A stretch of 64,000 nt of DNA from Vibrio nitrifigilis (GCF_015686695.1 NZ_JADPMR010000001.1:1984001-2048000); one strand, 5' to 3'; positions 36,361-45,402 are shown, counted from the first letter of the stretch. Notes: generated by a model from the letters alone, not told the origin. Program-made: numbers and translations.

Positions 36361-36735
36361 GTGGGCTCCTTGTTGGTTTATCCACGATTTGGATTAATAC
36401 TAACAACAGCCAACTGAACCATTCATGATCCTAATGTTCAGATTCCGTTCATCTTGTAATTACGTATTTTTCTCTCATTGCTATTAACCCGATGTATAAT
36501 TCCCAAATACTGAATTAGCTGTTATTAGCACTAGACGTTAATTTGGTTAGTAATACGCCAAACAGGTAGAAGACCTAAGTAAAACCATAATTTCTATTGC
36601 TCAAAAAGACTTTGAATGATAGTATCCGCGCTCGTTTTGATGTTGCTGATTATCAGTCATCGAAGCTTTACCACAGGAGGACAAGGTCGCATTGTTCACT
36701 GTGAAGTCTTTTTTACTATTTTGAGAGTAAATACT
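36361..36735. other. Divergent promoter and leader region of rplY
   Basis: No gene. A reading frame open from 36616 into rplY is only an upstream extension without family support. Holds the rplY leader. Confidence 0.5.
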
Positions 36736-37014
36736 ATGAAATTTGAAGCAGTAGTACGTACTGAACTAGGTAAAGGTGCGAGCCGCCGCCTACGTCGCGC
36801 AGGCAAAATCCCTGCTATCGTTTACGGTGGTGAGGCTGCGCCTGTATCTATCGAACTAAACCACGACGATATCTTGAACCAAATGGACAAACCTGAATTC
36901 TACGAAGCAATCACTCTAGTAGTTGATGGCCAAGAAGTTCAAGTTAAACCTCAAGACGTTCAACGTCACGCGTTCAAGCCAAAAGTTGAACACATGGACT
37001 TCATCCGCATCTAA
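36736..37014 (+). CDS. rplY: 50S ribosomal protein L25
   Basis: 92 residues, the short L25 form binding 5S rRNA. MKFEAVVRTELGKGASRRLRRAGKIPAIVYGG and QDVQRHAFKPKVEHMDF are hallmark blocks (written here in parts). ATG 36736 chosen to match the family. In E. coli rplY follows radD directly; here four genes intervene. Confidence 0.97.
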   Translation: MKFEAVVRTELGKGASRRLRRAGKIPAIVYGGEAAPVSIELNHDDILNQMDKPEFYEAITLVVDGQEVQVKPQDVQRHAFKPKVEHMDFIRI

Positions 37015-37100
37015 TTCCCTACCAAGGAATTATTGAGGATTTAATCCAGCCTTTTGCATAAAGATTATCGGCCTTACCAACCGAGATATCTAAAAATTCG

Positions 37101-37129
37101 AAACCCCGATGCTACCAACATCGGGGTTT
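37101..37129 (+). terminator. rplY terminator
   Basis: AAACCCCGATG / CATCGGGGTTT, 11-bp stem, loop of 7. It marks the last core feature before the accessory region. Confidence 0.85.
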
Positions 37130-37668
37130 CACCGTTTTTAAAGCCCGAAAAAGCCAACTAATCAATATTTATCAATAACTTATAATACCTGACTAACCAG
37201 TGGGTGTATTTGGGGTGTAGTTAGGGTGTAGTTATACAGTAGTCAGATCTAAGCCGATTTCTTGCAGTTTCTGCCCTATCCCACCAGCATACTGAATATA
37301 GGTTTCTTTATTTTTCTGACCAAAGGTAAATATTTATTCCTTTCTCTTATCAGGTGGCCAAATTCACTATGCCACTACAAACTCACTAACTTTAGTGAGT
37401 GGTACAAGGTAAATCGCTCTGTCCAATAAGCATCTTAAACTGGTGTAAAAGAAATTTAATATAGATAATTTGTCATACCTACTGGCAAGATAAACATTAA
37501 TGGTTTTTAATTCAATAACCTGTATAAAGACCTTGTCAGTTCCTTTCCCCTTGAACACTCAATATGTGTCGCTAATATGATCTTACTACCAAAACTATGC
37601 ATGTCTTTTCGATTTTTAATCCGTTAACAATATAATCTTTTTTATTTTGTGAATAACGGCAAAACAAT
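37130..37668. other. Gene-poor junction entering the accessory region
   Basis: Contains three 11-bp tandem repeats (37201-37233). A minus-strand open stretch (about 37235-37330, FGQKNKETYIQYAGG...LDLTTV then stop) could be the end of a decayed gene. A hairpin ACTCACTA-ACTT-TAGTGAGT lies at 37381-37400. The 63-codon ORF at 37367-37558 looks random. An insertion scar is plausible. Confidence 0.45.
37201..37233 (+). repeat. Three tandem 11-bp units (GGGGTGTAGTT)
   Basis: Units TGGGTGTATTT, GGGGTGTAGTT and AGGGTGTAGTT run head to tail. They sit at the border between rplY and the accessory region and could be integrase arm sites or a remnant of an attachment region. Confidence 0.6.
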
Positions 37669-38141
37669 ATGGCTCATACAGCATACCTCTCTATCATTGG
37701 CAAAACACAAGGTTGTATCTCTTCTGGTTGTAACACAAAAGATTCCATTGGCAATAAAGCGCAAGAGTCTCACAGTAATGAAATCACCGTTCTAGCTTGT
37801 AATTACACCCTAAGCAAGCACGGTGGTCCTGCAGAACTAGGATAACCAAACCCATAGATAAGTCGTCACCACTGCTTGGAAACGTTTTTTCTAAACAAGA
37901 GCATTTACAGTGCACAATCAATTTCTTCCGTACCAATGAGCAAGGCTATAACGAAAACTTCTATTCCATTGAGTTAGTAGATGCCTTAATTACCACTCTG
38001 TCTTTTGACCAACCTAACGTACTTAGTTCAGGCGATGAAGATATGTCCGAAGTGCTTCACCTTTCTTATAGAGACATTATTTGGAAACATAAAATAGCTG
38101 GTACAGAAGGCTATGAGACGTGGGAAAGAATGGCAGGATGA
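37669..38141 (+). pseudogene. Type VI secretion tube protein Hcp, frameshifted
   Basis: Frame 1 from ATG 37669 reads MAHTAYLSIIGKTQG, ISSGCNTKDSIGNK and EITVLACNY, the start of an Hcp-family protein, and stops at TAA 37843. The reading resumes in another frame at 37842 with ITKPIDKSSPLLG, INFFRTNEQGYNENFY and YRDIIWKHKIAGTEGYETW to TGA 38139. Joined, it gives about 157 residues, normal Hcp length. One missing base near 37840 explains the break. Hcp forms the T6SS tube and binds cargo effectors; no other T6SS structural gene is in the window, so this was an orphan auxiliary copy. The end overlaps the next gene as ATGA. Confidence 0.8.
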
Positions 38142-38854
38142 GAGACACAAACAAGCCCGATACATGGAATGTTAGACAGGTAGAAAAAGCCGGTAAAGGC
38201 CTCACCATGCAAGCTGTTACGCTTTCACATCGCTACATTTCAAATGGCAGTTTCAAGATGCAGTTTGTTAGGGAGGTCGATCGCTTTGAACAATGCCTTG
38301 TCAATGACTTTAAGAACGGAAAGAAAGACAAAGCAACCGTATTCAAAGAGCTTCGAAAGGAAAAACAAAGTCTGATAGAACAAGGTAGTTAGATTGCCCC
38401 AAAAGGGATCGGTTTTATAGCAGGTGTCATGCAAGTAACGGCTGGCGCTGGGATATGCTATGCCTCCGCGACAACCTTATGCTTAATTGGTGCACCAATG
38501 ATGGCTCATGGTGCCAATAACATGTATGAAAATGGCAAATATTTTTGGGACGGTGATGAGAATGCCACCGGGTTAGTGAGAGAAGGTTATCAATATGCAG
38601 CAGAATCGCTAGGTTATTCCAAATCTTATGGGGACATTGCATACTACGGCGCTGATTTAGACATGTCGGCTTATGGTTTAGCTGCTAAAAGCACTACTGC
38701 TAAGGATGCCGCAGAGGCTTATCAAATTGCCTCTAAACCTAACTTAAAAGCGATGCCATGGACAAAAACGCCAAAGGCCAAACAATTTAAGCTATTTAGA
38801 TACAGCTCTGAGGACTATCTAAGGGGTTATCAAGCAATGAGTAAAGGAGCTTGA
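38138..38854 (+). pseudogene. Putative T6SS cargo effector, interrupted by in-frame TAG
   Basis: The start ATG 38138 overlaps the hcp stop (ATGA). The frame runs MRDTNKPDTWNVRQVEKAGKG to TAG at 38390 and continues in the same frame, IAPKGIGFIAGVMQV..., to 38854, 238 codons in all. The middle is a glycine/alanine-rich hydrophobic hairpin (AGAGICYASATTLCLIGAP) followed by HGANNMYENG. This resembles DUF4225-type proteins found with Hcp or PAAR genes, from memory. The hydrophobic hairpin suggests membrane insertion. The last 27 residues (KAKQFKLFRYSSEDYLRGYQ) recur at 39233. Readthrough or suppression cannot be excluded. Confidence 0.65.
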
Positions 38855-38900
38855 GCTCTTGAAACTGGTGCAGATGCTATAACAATAAAATCATTAAACA

Positions 38901-39215
38901 ATGAGCTTGAAAATGATTAGCCAAATAACTTTTATAACAATTTCAGTAATCGCTGTAGTTCTAATTAAACAACTAAGTAAACGAAGGTCAAAAGGAATAA
39001 TCTTTTTTTTAAAATACTCCATTATGCTTACAACAATGGCTCAATTTTATTCAATATTCCTTTACGGAAGCGACATAAAAGGAGCACCTGCAAGCATATT
39101 ATTCTTCGAGAACGTTATTGTAAATAATTTAAATTTACCGGGGAATATACAATTCGTAGCTTTACCTATATTCTTATATCTAGCTTTTTTCTGTCATCCA
39201 AAGCACAAAAAATAA
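38901..39215 (+). CDS. Small membrane protein, candidate immunity protein
   Basis: 104 residues, three predicted membrane helices (about 5-23, 32-54, 84-99) and a basic C-terminus HPKHKK. Not recognised. It lies 47 bases after the effector-like gene and before an orphan copy of the effector tail, the usual place of an immunity gene. An integral membrane immunity protein would fit a membrane-acting toxin. Function inferred from position only. Confidence 0.55.
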   Translation: MSLKMISQITFITISVIAVVLIKQLSKRRSKGIIFFLKYSIMLTTMAQFYSIFLYGSDIKGAPASILFFENVIVNNLNLPGNIQFVALPIFLYLAFFCHPKHKK

Positions 39216-39232
39216 CGACGAGTAGGATAAAT

Positions 39233-39385
39233 GTGCCAGAAGCTAAACAAATTAAGTCATTTAGATACAGCTCCGAAGACTTCTTAAGAGGCTACCAAGC
39301 ATCAGGTAGAATATCGCTCATTACAGGAAATTCCTCAGAACTATCTATGCTCATCGACATAGAGTTACATAATGAATTAATTTAA
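39233..39385 (+). pseudogene. Orphan copy of the effector C-terminal tail
   Basis: GTG at 39233 opens 50 codons: VPEAKQIKSFRYSSEDFLRG, YQASGRIS..., ending NELI. The first 22 residues closely match the effector end (PKAKQFKLFRYSSEDYLRG), then diverge. No ribosome site is clear. It looks like a displaced remnant left when an alternative toxin end was recombined upstream. Confidence 0.65.
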
Positions 39386-39461
39386 AACTTACTATTGATA
39401 GATATTATGGAAATATCACAATAACGATAATTGATGCTCTCTTCGCTGGTCTTCAACATAT

Positions 39462-39492
39462 AAAAAAGCCTCACCAATTAAAGTGAGACTTT
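39462..39492 (-). terminator. Terminator of the first FG-GAP lipoprotein gene
   Basis: AAGCCTCAC / GTGAGACTT with one mismatch and an 8-base loop; T6 follows on the minus strand, 46 bases past the stop. Confidence 0.75.
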
Positions 39493-39537
39493 CGAATAAA
39501 GTGTTCAGAAAAGTGTTGTTAATCAGCTTTAATCTGA

Positions 39538-41367
39538 TTAATACATATATACTGCCCCTGAATCTGTTGCGGTTCCAGTGTCTGTTGTTTCTGAGCCATC
39601 GGTAATCACCCCAGTGGCACTGTTATCTTCACCAAGAGCCCCAACAACCAAAGTATCGCCATCAGAACTTAAATCTAAAGAGGTGCTAGAAGAATTAGGT
39701 ATGCCACCAAAATAGTCACCCTCACCAGTGTTAGAAGCTTTAATATACGCAGTCTGTGACCACGCATTATCCTCTTCGGTAAACAGATAGACGGCGCCGG
39801 AGTTTTCGGCTGTTCCTGAGTCACCATTCGCTTCAGACGTATCAATAATTACTCCAGAGGCACCGTTATCTTCCAATCCTGATGAGATAGCCAAAGTACT
39901 GCCGTCACTGCTTATGGCGATACCAGACCCAAAACCGTCTTCTTCACCAGTGTTTGAGGCTTTAATATACGCTATCTGTGACCACGCATTATCCTCTTCG
40001 GTAAACAGATAAACAGCGCCGGAATCTGTTGCGGTTCCACTGTCTGTTGTTTCTGAACCATCGGTAATAACCCCTGTAGCACCATTATCTTCATTTGTAG
40101 CCGCAACAGCCAGAGTACTACCATCGCTGTTTAAGGCCACCTTGACACCAAAATAGTCACCCGCACCTGTATTAGACGCCTTTATATATGCGGTTTGTGA
40201 CCACGAGCTGCCATCTTGGTTAAACAGATAAACAGCCCCAGACTCACTGGCCGTACTGCTATCGGTGGTTTCAGAATCATCAGTAATCACCCCTGTAGCC
40301 CCATTATCTTCTCTACTGGCTCCGACAGCCAGAGTGTTACCATCTCCACTTAAAGAAACGCTATAGCCAAAATAGTCACCAGCTCCAGTATTGGAGGCCT
40401 TCAAATAGGTGTTCTGTGCCCAGCTGTCATTGGTTCTACTAAACAAATACACGGCCCCAGAACGAGCGGCCGTGCTGCTATCGGTGGTTTCAGAACCATC
40501 GGTAATAACCCCAGTTGCCCCATTATCTTCATATTGAGCCGCAACAGCCAGAGTGTTACCATCACTGTCTAATGACACACTCCAGCCAAAATAGTCACCT
40601 TCAGAAGGATTAGATGCTTTAATATATGCTACCTGAGTCCAGCCAGTTGCCTCTTCATCGTGATACACATAGACTGCGCCTGATTTTGTTAATGTAGAAC
40701 TGCTGTCCGGGACATCGGAACCATTGGTGACTCCTGTGGCATCATTATCATCATCAACAGTACCAATAGCCAAATAACTGCCATTACCACTTAACGCAAT
40801 ATCAGCAACTACCGAAATATCAGTGCCAACATGTGCGGTTTGCGTCCAGCCATCATTATATTCAAACAGGTAGACACCAGCTCCATCTGCGCCAATCGCT
40901 AAAGTATGGCCGTCGTCACTCAACCTCACATAATCGCCAAAATCATCACCCGCAGTGGTATCCGAGGCTTTAATATAGCCAATCATCTTAGTAACCGTAT
41001 CTGCAGTTAGGGACGCTTCAGACGAAGATTCGCTATTTTCACCCGCAGTGGCGAGAATAAAATAATCAGCAGAAAGTGCACTAACCAGACTATCGACAGT
41101 AATAGAGGTGGATAAAGAATCTTCGACAGACCCCAATGCCAAGCAATCATTATCTTGTGAAGTATCTTTTTGGCAGACCGTGTAAGTAACGCCTGAAGAG
41201 TCCGACGCTGACGTCCAAGTTAGCGTCATGGTTTTTACATTACCGGATGAGGCGCTAATATCAGATAAATTAAAAGAAGACAAAGAAACTGATTCTGATT
41301 TACAACCGGTTAGAGCCATCGAAAAAATTAGCGGGACGATATACATCGACTTAGATTTAAAATTCAT
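39538..41367 (-). CDS. FG-GAP beta-propeller lipoprotein, paralog 1
   Basis: 609 residues. Lipoprotein signal with lipobox LTGC (Cys about 22), then Ser residues, so likely outer-membrane sorted. Residues 25-125 look like a fibronectin type III-like domain (TLTWTSASDSSGVTYTVCQK). Then come seven repeats of about 65 residues, each with IKASNTGxGDYFG, SSDGSTLAVGA and SGAVYLF; the first is degenerate (GAGVYLF). Seven FG-GAP-like blades would close an integrin-type propeller. DNA of adjacent repeats is nearly identical, indicating recent internal duplication. A function in adhesion or ligand binding is inferred. An 11-bp array stands 133 bases upstream. Confidence 0.82.
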   Translation of the reverse strand: MNFKSKSMYIVPLIFSMALTGCKSESVSLSSFNLSDISASSGNVKTMTLTWTSASDSSGVTYTVCQKDTSQDNDCLALGSVEDSLSTSITVDSLVSALSADYFILATAGENSESSSEASLTADTVTKMIGYIKASDTTAGDDFGDYVRLSDDGHTLAIGADGAGVYLFEYNDGWTQTAHVGTDISVVADIALSGNGSYLAIGTVDDDNDATGVTNGSDVPDSSSTLTKSGAVYVYHDEEATGWTQVAYIKASNPSEGDYFGWSVSLDSDGNTLAVAAQYEDNGATGVITDGSETTDSSTAARSGAVYLFSRTNDSWAQNTYLKASNTGAGDYFGYSVSLSGDGNTLAVGASREDNGATGVITDDSETTDSSTASESGAVYLFNQDGSSWSQTAYIKASNTGAGDYFGVKVALNSDGSTLAVAATNEDNGATGVITDGSETTDSGTATDSGAVYLFTEEDNAWSQIAYIKASNTGEEDGFGSGIAISSDGSTLAISSGLEDNGASGVIIDTSEANGDSGTAENSGAVYLFTEEDNAWSQTAYIKASNTGEGDYFGGIPNSSSTSLDLSSDGDTLVVGALGEDNSATGVITDGSETTDTGTATDSGAVYMY

Positions 41368-41500
41368 AATTAAGCATATGCTCGTAATAAATTGGTAAGA
41401 TTGAATTTATAGACATAACTATCATTAGCAAGCTATTAAAGAAACCTTATTTATTATATTCCTTATTTTTAATAAACCACTCCAAATTGAAAACATTATC

Positions 41501-41555
41501 GGTATCAATTCGGTATCAATTCAGTATCAATTCAGTATCAATGCGACATCAAAAA
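41501..41555 (-). promoter_or_regulatory. Array 1: four (plus one weak) 11-bp phased GATACC units
   Basis: Plus-strand units GGTATCAATTC, GGTATCAATTC, AGTATCAATTC and AGTATCAATGC are contiguous from 41501 to 41544, with a fifth degenerate GACATCAAAAA. On the coding strand of the downstream lipoprotein they read GAATTGATACC. The spacing of 11 bp, one helical turn, places every unit on the same DNA face, as for cooperative protein binding. Compare 46857-46900. Confidence 0.7.
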
Positions 41556-41623
41556 AATATTTACAAAAACATTAATAAAGCATTTTAGGTATAAACAACA
41601 TAAATAAATGACAAATGCATCAT

Positions 41624-41902
41624 TTATTCAATCACCAGCACACCAATATCTAACGCTTTCTTAATCGTCTGCTTAACATAATAGAGCTGGGAGCCATTCA
41701 TTGACTCCCAGCCTGTTGGATCATCATGAAAATTCCGATATTCATCAACATGCAATGGCATCGTGAATAAATCATGAGCTTTACTTCCCATCTTCCCCTC
41801 ACTATGCCCAATAAGATGATGAGCAGCGATATCTACATTTTTATCACTACGGGGTATTTCACGAGTTTCCGTACACCAACTAATGTTCCACATGCTACCC
41901 AT
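41624..41902 (-). pseudogene. Truncated DUF968 (phage HNH-like nuclease) remnant
   Basis: 92 residues carrying only the C-terminal core of DUF968: AAHHLIGHSEGKMGSKAHDLF, then PLHVDEYRNFHDDPTGWE and GSQLYYVKQTIKKALDIG (given in parts). Full-length relatives in lambdoid phages are about 300 residues with a cysteine cluster before the histidines; most of that is missing and the usual PLC..HH site reads PLHVDEYRN. Likely a dead prophage fragment. Confidence 0.7.
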
Positions 41903-41970
41903 GCATCAACATCTAATTTAGATATGATTTATTATCATATATTTATTTAAAAAATGTTTTTTTGTGTGCA

Positions 41971-42567
41971 ATGATTCCCTTAACATATAGGAAGACGGAG
42001 GTTAGGTGGCTTTTCGGTCTTCTTGCCTTCTTAATATTAAAACTATTATTAGCGTGGCTAGGAACTACGATGGATTGGATAGAAAGTGAAATGGCGAAAT
42101 ACACCAAAGAGCGAGATGTAATGCTCAGAAAGCGTTGGTATACATTGAAAAGCTGGGTATTTCGAACATGTACCAGAGCAAAATATGATGAAATGGAACG
42201 CCTTATTAAAATTGAAAAAGAATTTAATCTTCAATGGAAACGTCGGTTAAGATATGTAATAAACCAAAACAGCCTCACAAGTATAGATATCAATGATGCA
42301 AAAACTATTATTGATACTCACAAAGTCAAACATTCAGAGCGCGATTTCTATTTGATATTAGTTGGCGTCATTTTCGTTATGACGATGAAGATGTTTGACA
42401 GCCGTGACTTATTTAATATTTCCATTTTGCTATGTGCATTTTTTGTTGGTTATGAACGTATTTTTGGCAGCACAACTAGCTCTAGTGTCTCCGAGTTCAA
42501 GTTACTTTTAGAATCTGTAGAGAAAGACATGCAAGATCACCGCTCTATCATTAACTCGCCCCTTTAA
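41971..42567 (+). CDS. Membrane protein of unknown function
   Basis: 198 residues from ATG 41971; a TTG three codons upstream is possible. One N-terminal helix (about 12-33), a basic cytoplasmic helical middle (EMAKYTKERDVMLRKRWYT), then two hydrophobic helices around 128-165 and an amphipathic tail. Not recognised. It sits between the DUF968 remnant and the second FG-GAP gene, on the opposite strand to both, and ends in a shared terminator. Confidence 0.65.
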   Translation: MIPLTYRKTEVRWLFGLLAFLILKLLLAWLGTTMDWIESEMAKYTKERDVMLRKRWYTLKSWVFRTCTRAKYDEMERLIKIEKEFNLQWKRRLRYVINQNSLTSIDINDAKTIIDTHKVKHSERDFYLILVGVIFVMTMKMFDSRDLFNISILLCAFFVGYERIFGSTTSSSVSEFKLLLESVEKDMQDHRSIINSPL

Positions 42568-42593
42568 TACACAATTTTAAGTTAATGAAATAA

Positions 42594-42621
42594 AAATACC
42601 CACTTTTTACAGTGGGTATTT
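42594..42621. terminator. Bidirectional terminator
   Basis: AAATACCCACT / AGTGGGTATTT, 11-bp perfect stem, 6-base loop, between the convergent membrane-protein gene and FG-GAP paralog 2. Confidence 0.85.
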
Positions 42622-42702
42622 ACTACCTAACCTAAATTGATAATACCAATAAAAATCGAAATCAGGCCTTGTTGGGATGACTTAAATAAGTTTTATCTGC
42701 CA

Positions 42703-44670
42703 TTAGTACAGATAAACCGCACCTGAATTAGTGACTGTGGTTCCCTCATCGACAGTACCAATTTGGATACCCGTTTCGCCGCCATCTTCCGATGGGGCAT
42801 CTACTGCCAGTGCCGAACCATCACTGCTTATTGATAAGTTCCTACCAAAATAAGCATCATCCCCCAGATTAGACGCTTTAATATAAGCACTTTGTTGCCA
42901 ACTGCTGGTGCTTTTAGCACTAATATCAAATAGATATACCGCTCCAGATTCAGTCACCGAAGTAGTACCTTCATCTATGGTTGTGCTTGTCTGGATACCC
43001 GCTGTACCACCATCTTCATATGGAGCACCCACTGCTAATGTCGAGCCATCATTACTTAAAGCAACGCTAAAACCAAATTCATCGTCGTCTTCAAGGTTGG
43101 ACGCTTTAATATAAGCACTTTGTACCCAATAACTGCTGTCACTATCGCTTAGGTCAAAAAGATAAACCGCCCCAGAATCAGAGCTTTCAGAGCCTTCATC
43201 TATCGTGGTGCTAGTTTGAATACCGGTTGTACCGCCACTTTCACCCGACGCCCCCACAGCCAGTATCTGGCCATCTCCACTTAAAGAGACACTTTTACCA
43301 AAATAATCATAATCTTCCCCGTTAGAGGCTTTGATATAAGCACTTTGTTCCCAAGAACTGCTGTCGCTATCACTTAGGTCAAAGAGATAAACCGCGCCTG
43401 AGTCAGTCAAACTCGTGTTCTCACTGTCAGTGAGAGTGGTGCCTGTTTGGATGCCTGACTCACTACCATCTTCCAAAGGAACCCCGACAGCTAAAGCCGA
43501 ACCATCCGTACTAAGAGATAAATTGCTACCAAATTCGTCTCCAGAACCAACGTTAGAAGCTTTAATGTAAGCGTCTTGAGTCCAGTTATCACCGTCTAAT
43601 TTAAATAGATAAACGGCACCAGATGTGGTCACAACACTATCATCAGTAAAATCCGAGGATGTCTCGATTCCGCTTAAATCATTATCCTCAAAAGGTGCAC
43701 CAACGGCCAGAGTAGAACCATCTCCGCTTAACGCTAAATTCAGGCCGAACTCGTCAGATATACCTAAATTACTGGCTTTGATGTAAGCACTCTGAACCCA
43801 ATTACTGCTGTCACTATCACTTAAATCGAAGATATATACAGCACCTGAATTACCCGTGCCATCAGAATCAGTAATTGGCAGTTCAGTCTGAACACCAGCT
43901 TGATCACCATCTTCTCCCCAAGCGCCTACGGCTAAGGTTCCGCCATCACTACTTAACGCAATGCTATAGCCGAACACATCATTAGACTGTGCATTTGATG
44001 CTTTTATGTAAGCCGCTCGCGACCAAGTGTTATCCACTTTTTTAAACACATACACCGCCCCTGATTCCGCTGCATCACTATTATCATTAAAAGAGCTGGT
44101 TGTGATTCCTTGATAATCGCTATCGTCAAATGGCACAGCAATGGCTAACGTTGTACCATCTTGGCTCAAAGCAACATTTACAGCGTTTGTACTTGAAATA
44201 TCGTTGTCATAAGAATCGTCTTCATCCACATGATCCGCTTTAAAATAGCCAATCATCTCGTTGGCTGTTTCGGTCGTTAAACTATCCTCATTGGAGCTGA
44301 CCGTACTTGAGCCGTTTGATGCTAAGATAAAATAATCTTGAGCGAGTGCTTCCACTAAGCTATCCACTGTAACGGTGGCCGTTAAGGTATCTTCAACGGT
44401 ATCTAACGCTAAACAATCATTTTCCTCCGACGTGTCTTTCTGACATACTGTATAACTAATCCCCGTTCCACTTGCCGCCTTGGTCCAAGTTAACGTCATG
44501 GTTTTAACGTTGTCTGTAGAAGCACTGATATCTGTAACATTAAAAGAAGATAGCGTGGTAGAGGTAGAACTCGTAGAACTGGGTAGATCACCAGAACGAG
44601 AAAGACAACCCGTTAAGCCTGCAGCACTTAGAAGTGCTACTGCATAAATAGACTTATTTTTAAAAATCAC
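42703..44670 (-). CDS. FG-GAP beta-propeller lipoprotein, paralog 2
   Basis: 655 residues, same architecture as the gene ending at 39538: lipobox LTGC, Ser/Thr linker, fibronectin-like domain (LTWTKAASGTGISYTVCQKD), then seven repeats with YIKASN, SxDGSTLAVGAP and SGAVYLF. Between blades, loops of the type EDGGTAGIQTSTTIDEG vary and could be exposed. The start ATG follows GGTTCGAAT. No 11-bp array is found in its upstream region, unlike paralog 1. Confidence 0.82.
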   Translation of the reverse strand: MIFKNKSIYAVALLSAAGLTGCLSRSGDLPSSTSSTSTTLSSFNVTDISASTDNVKTMTLTWTKAASGTGISYTVCQKDTSEENDCLALDTVEDTLTATVTVDSLVEALAQDYFILASNGSSTVSSNEDSLTTETANEMIGYFKADHVDEDDSYDNDISSTNAVNVALSQDGTTLAIAVPFDDSDYQGITTSSFNDNSDAAESGAVYVFKKVDNTWSRAAYIKASNAQSNDVFGYSIALSSDGGTLAVGAWGEDGDQAGVQTELPITDSDGTGNSGAVYIFDLSDSDSSNWVQSAYIKASNLGISDEFGLNLALSGDGSTLAVGAPFEDNDLSGIETSSDFTDDSVVTTSGAVYLFKLDGDNWTQDAYIKASNVGSGDEFGSNLSLSTDGSALAVGVPLEDGSESGIQTGTTLTDSENTSLTDSGAVYLFDLSDSDSSSWEQSAYIKASNGEDYDYFGKSVSLSGDGQILAVGASGESGGTTGIQTSTTIDEGSESSDSGAVYLFDLSDSDSSYWVQSAYIKASNLEDDDEFGFSVALSNDGSTLAVGAPYEDGGTAGIQTSTTIDEGTTSVTESGAVYLFDISAKSTSSWQQSAYIKASNLGDDAYFGRNLSISSDGSALAVDAPSEDGGETGIQIGTVDEGTTVTNSGAVYLY

Positions 44671-45402
44671 ATTCGAACCTTTCGAAAATAATAAATAGCA
44701 ACATGAGAGAAGAGTTTAATCTCAGATATTAACTACCTATAAAAATCAATAACAATCATTAATAATCTAAAATTTTTTACTTTCTTAATTAATTTATTCT
44801 TATTTACCATTATCTAATTAAAACGGACAATTTATAAATCCATAGCCCTATCGGTCAGTAATATGGGTACTATAAAATAGAATTAATCACCAAAAATATA
44901 AAAAAGCAGCTTACTGTAAAAATAAATGCATTGCTAAAACAATAGATTAATTAATAATCAAAATATTTAAAATATCAATAATGAAAGACTCAGTAAATCT
45001 GTCTTATTTTTAAGACGACAAATAGCACGAATTATCTAACATTAAGAAATAAAAGAGAGTGATACTTTATCCAATCAAGACATAATGATGACTACCTACA
45101 GATTTAATATGCCTTTAGTAGCCTAAACGATATATTCTTATACTCATTAACTTGCTTATTATAAATATCCTCAAATGACCTCAAGATGCAGGATTTAGCA
45201 TCTTGAGTTTAATTGGGTATCAGAATAGTTTCATAACACTATGTGGTCCAAACTAACAATCTCCCCCTATCACTGCAATTTTTGCAGTATAAGTCGTTAA
45301 ATACAGCAATATTACTGTGTATTCACACTATCATTACCTCAACTTGGTCTACAATGAACAACAGATAATCAATCATTTAGTGTATCTAGTGCGAGAGTCG
45401 AT
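44671..45402. other. 730-bp AT-rich spacer
   Basis: No gene found on either strand. Contains repeat copy D at 45166-45222. It separates FG-GAP paralog 2 from the diguanylate cyclase gene, divergently oriented, so both promoters must lie here. Confidence 0.5.
45166..45222. repeat. Dispersed repeat, copy D (short palindromic form)
   Basis: Both ends are retained but the centre is lost: CTCAAGATGC (45180-45189) pairs with GCATCTTGAG (45198-45207) around 8 bases, flanked by TCAAATGAC and TTGGGTAT. This is the minimal hairpin version of the 93-bp element. Confidence 0.7.

Noticed and set aside
36616..36735. N-terminal extension of L25
   Set aside because: The extra 40 residues do not match L25 proteins; the internal ATG gives the exact family length.
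37367..37558. 63-codon minus-strand ORF in the accessory border
   Set aside because: No ribosome site and no family resemblance; overlaps a hairpin and an AT-rich stretch.
39538..44670. Regularly spaced similar DNA segments that could be taken for a CRISPR array or transposon repeats
   Set aside because: The repeats are in frame within two long lipoprotein genes, have a period near 200 bases and encode propeller blades.
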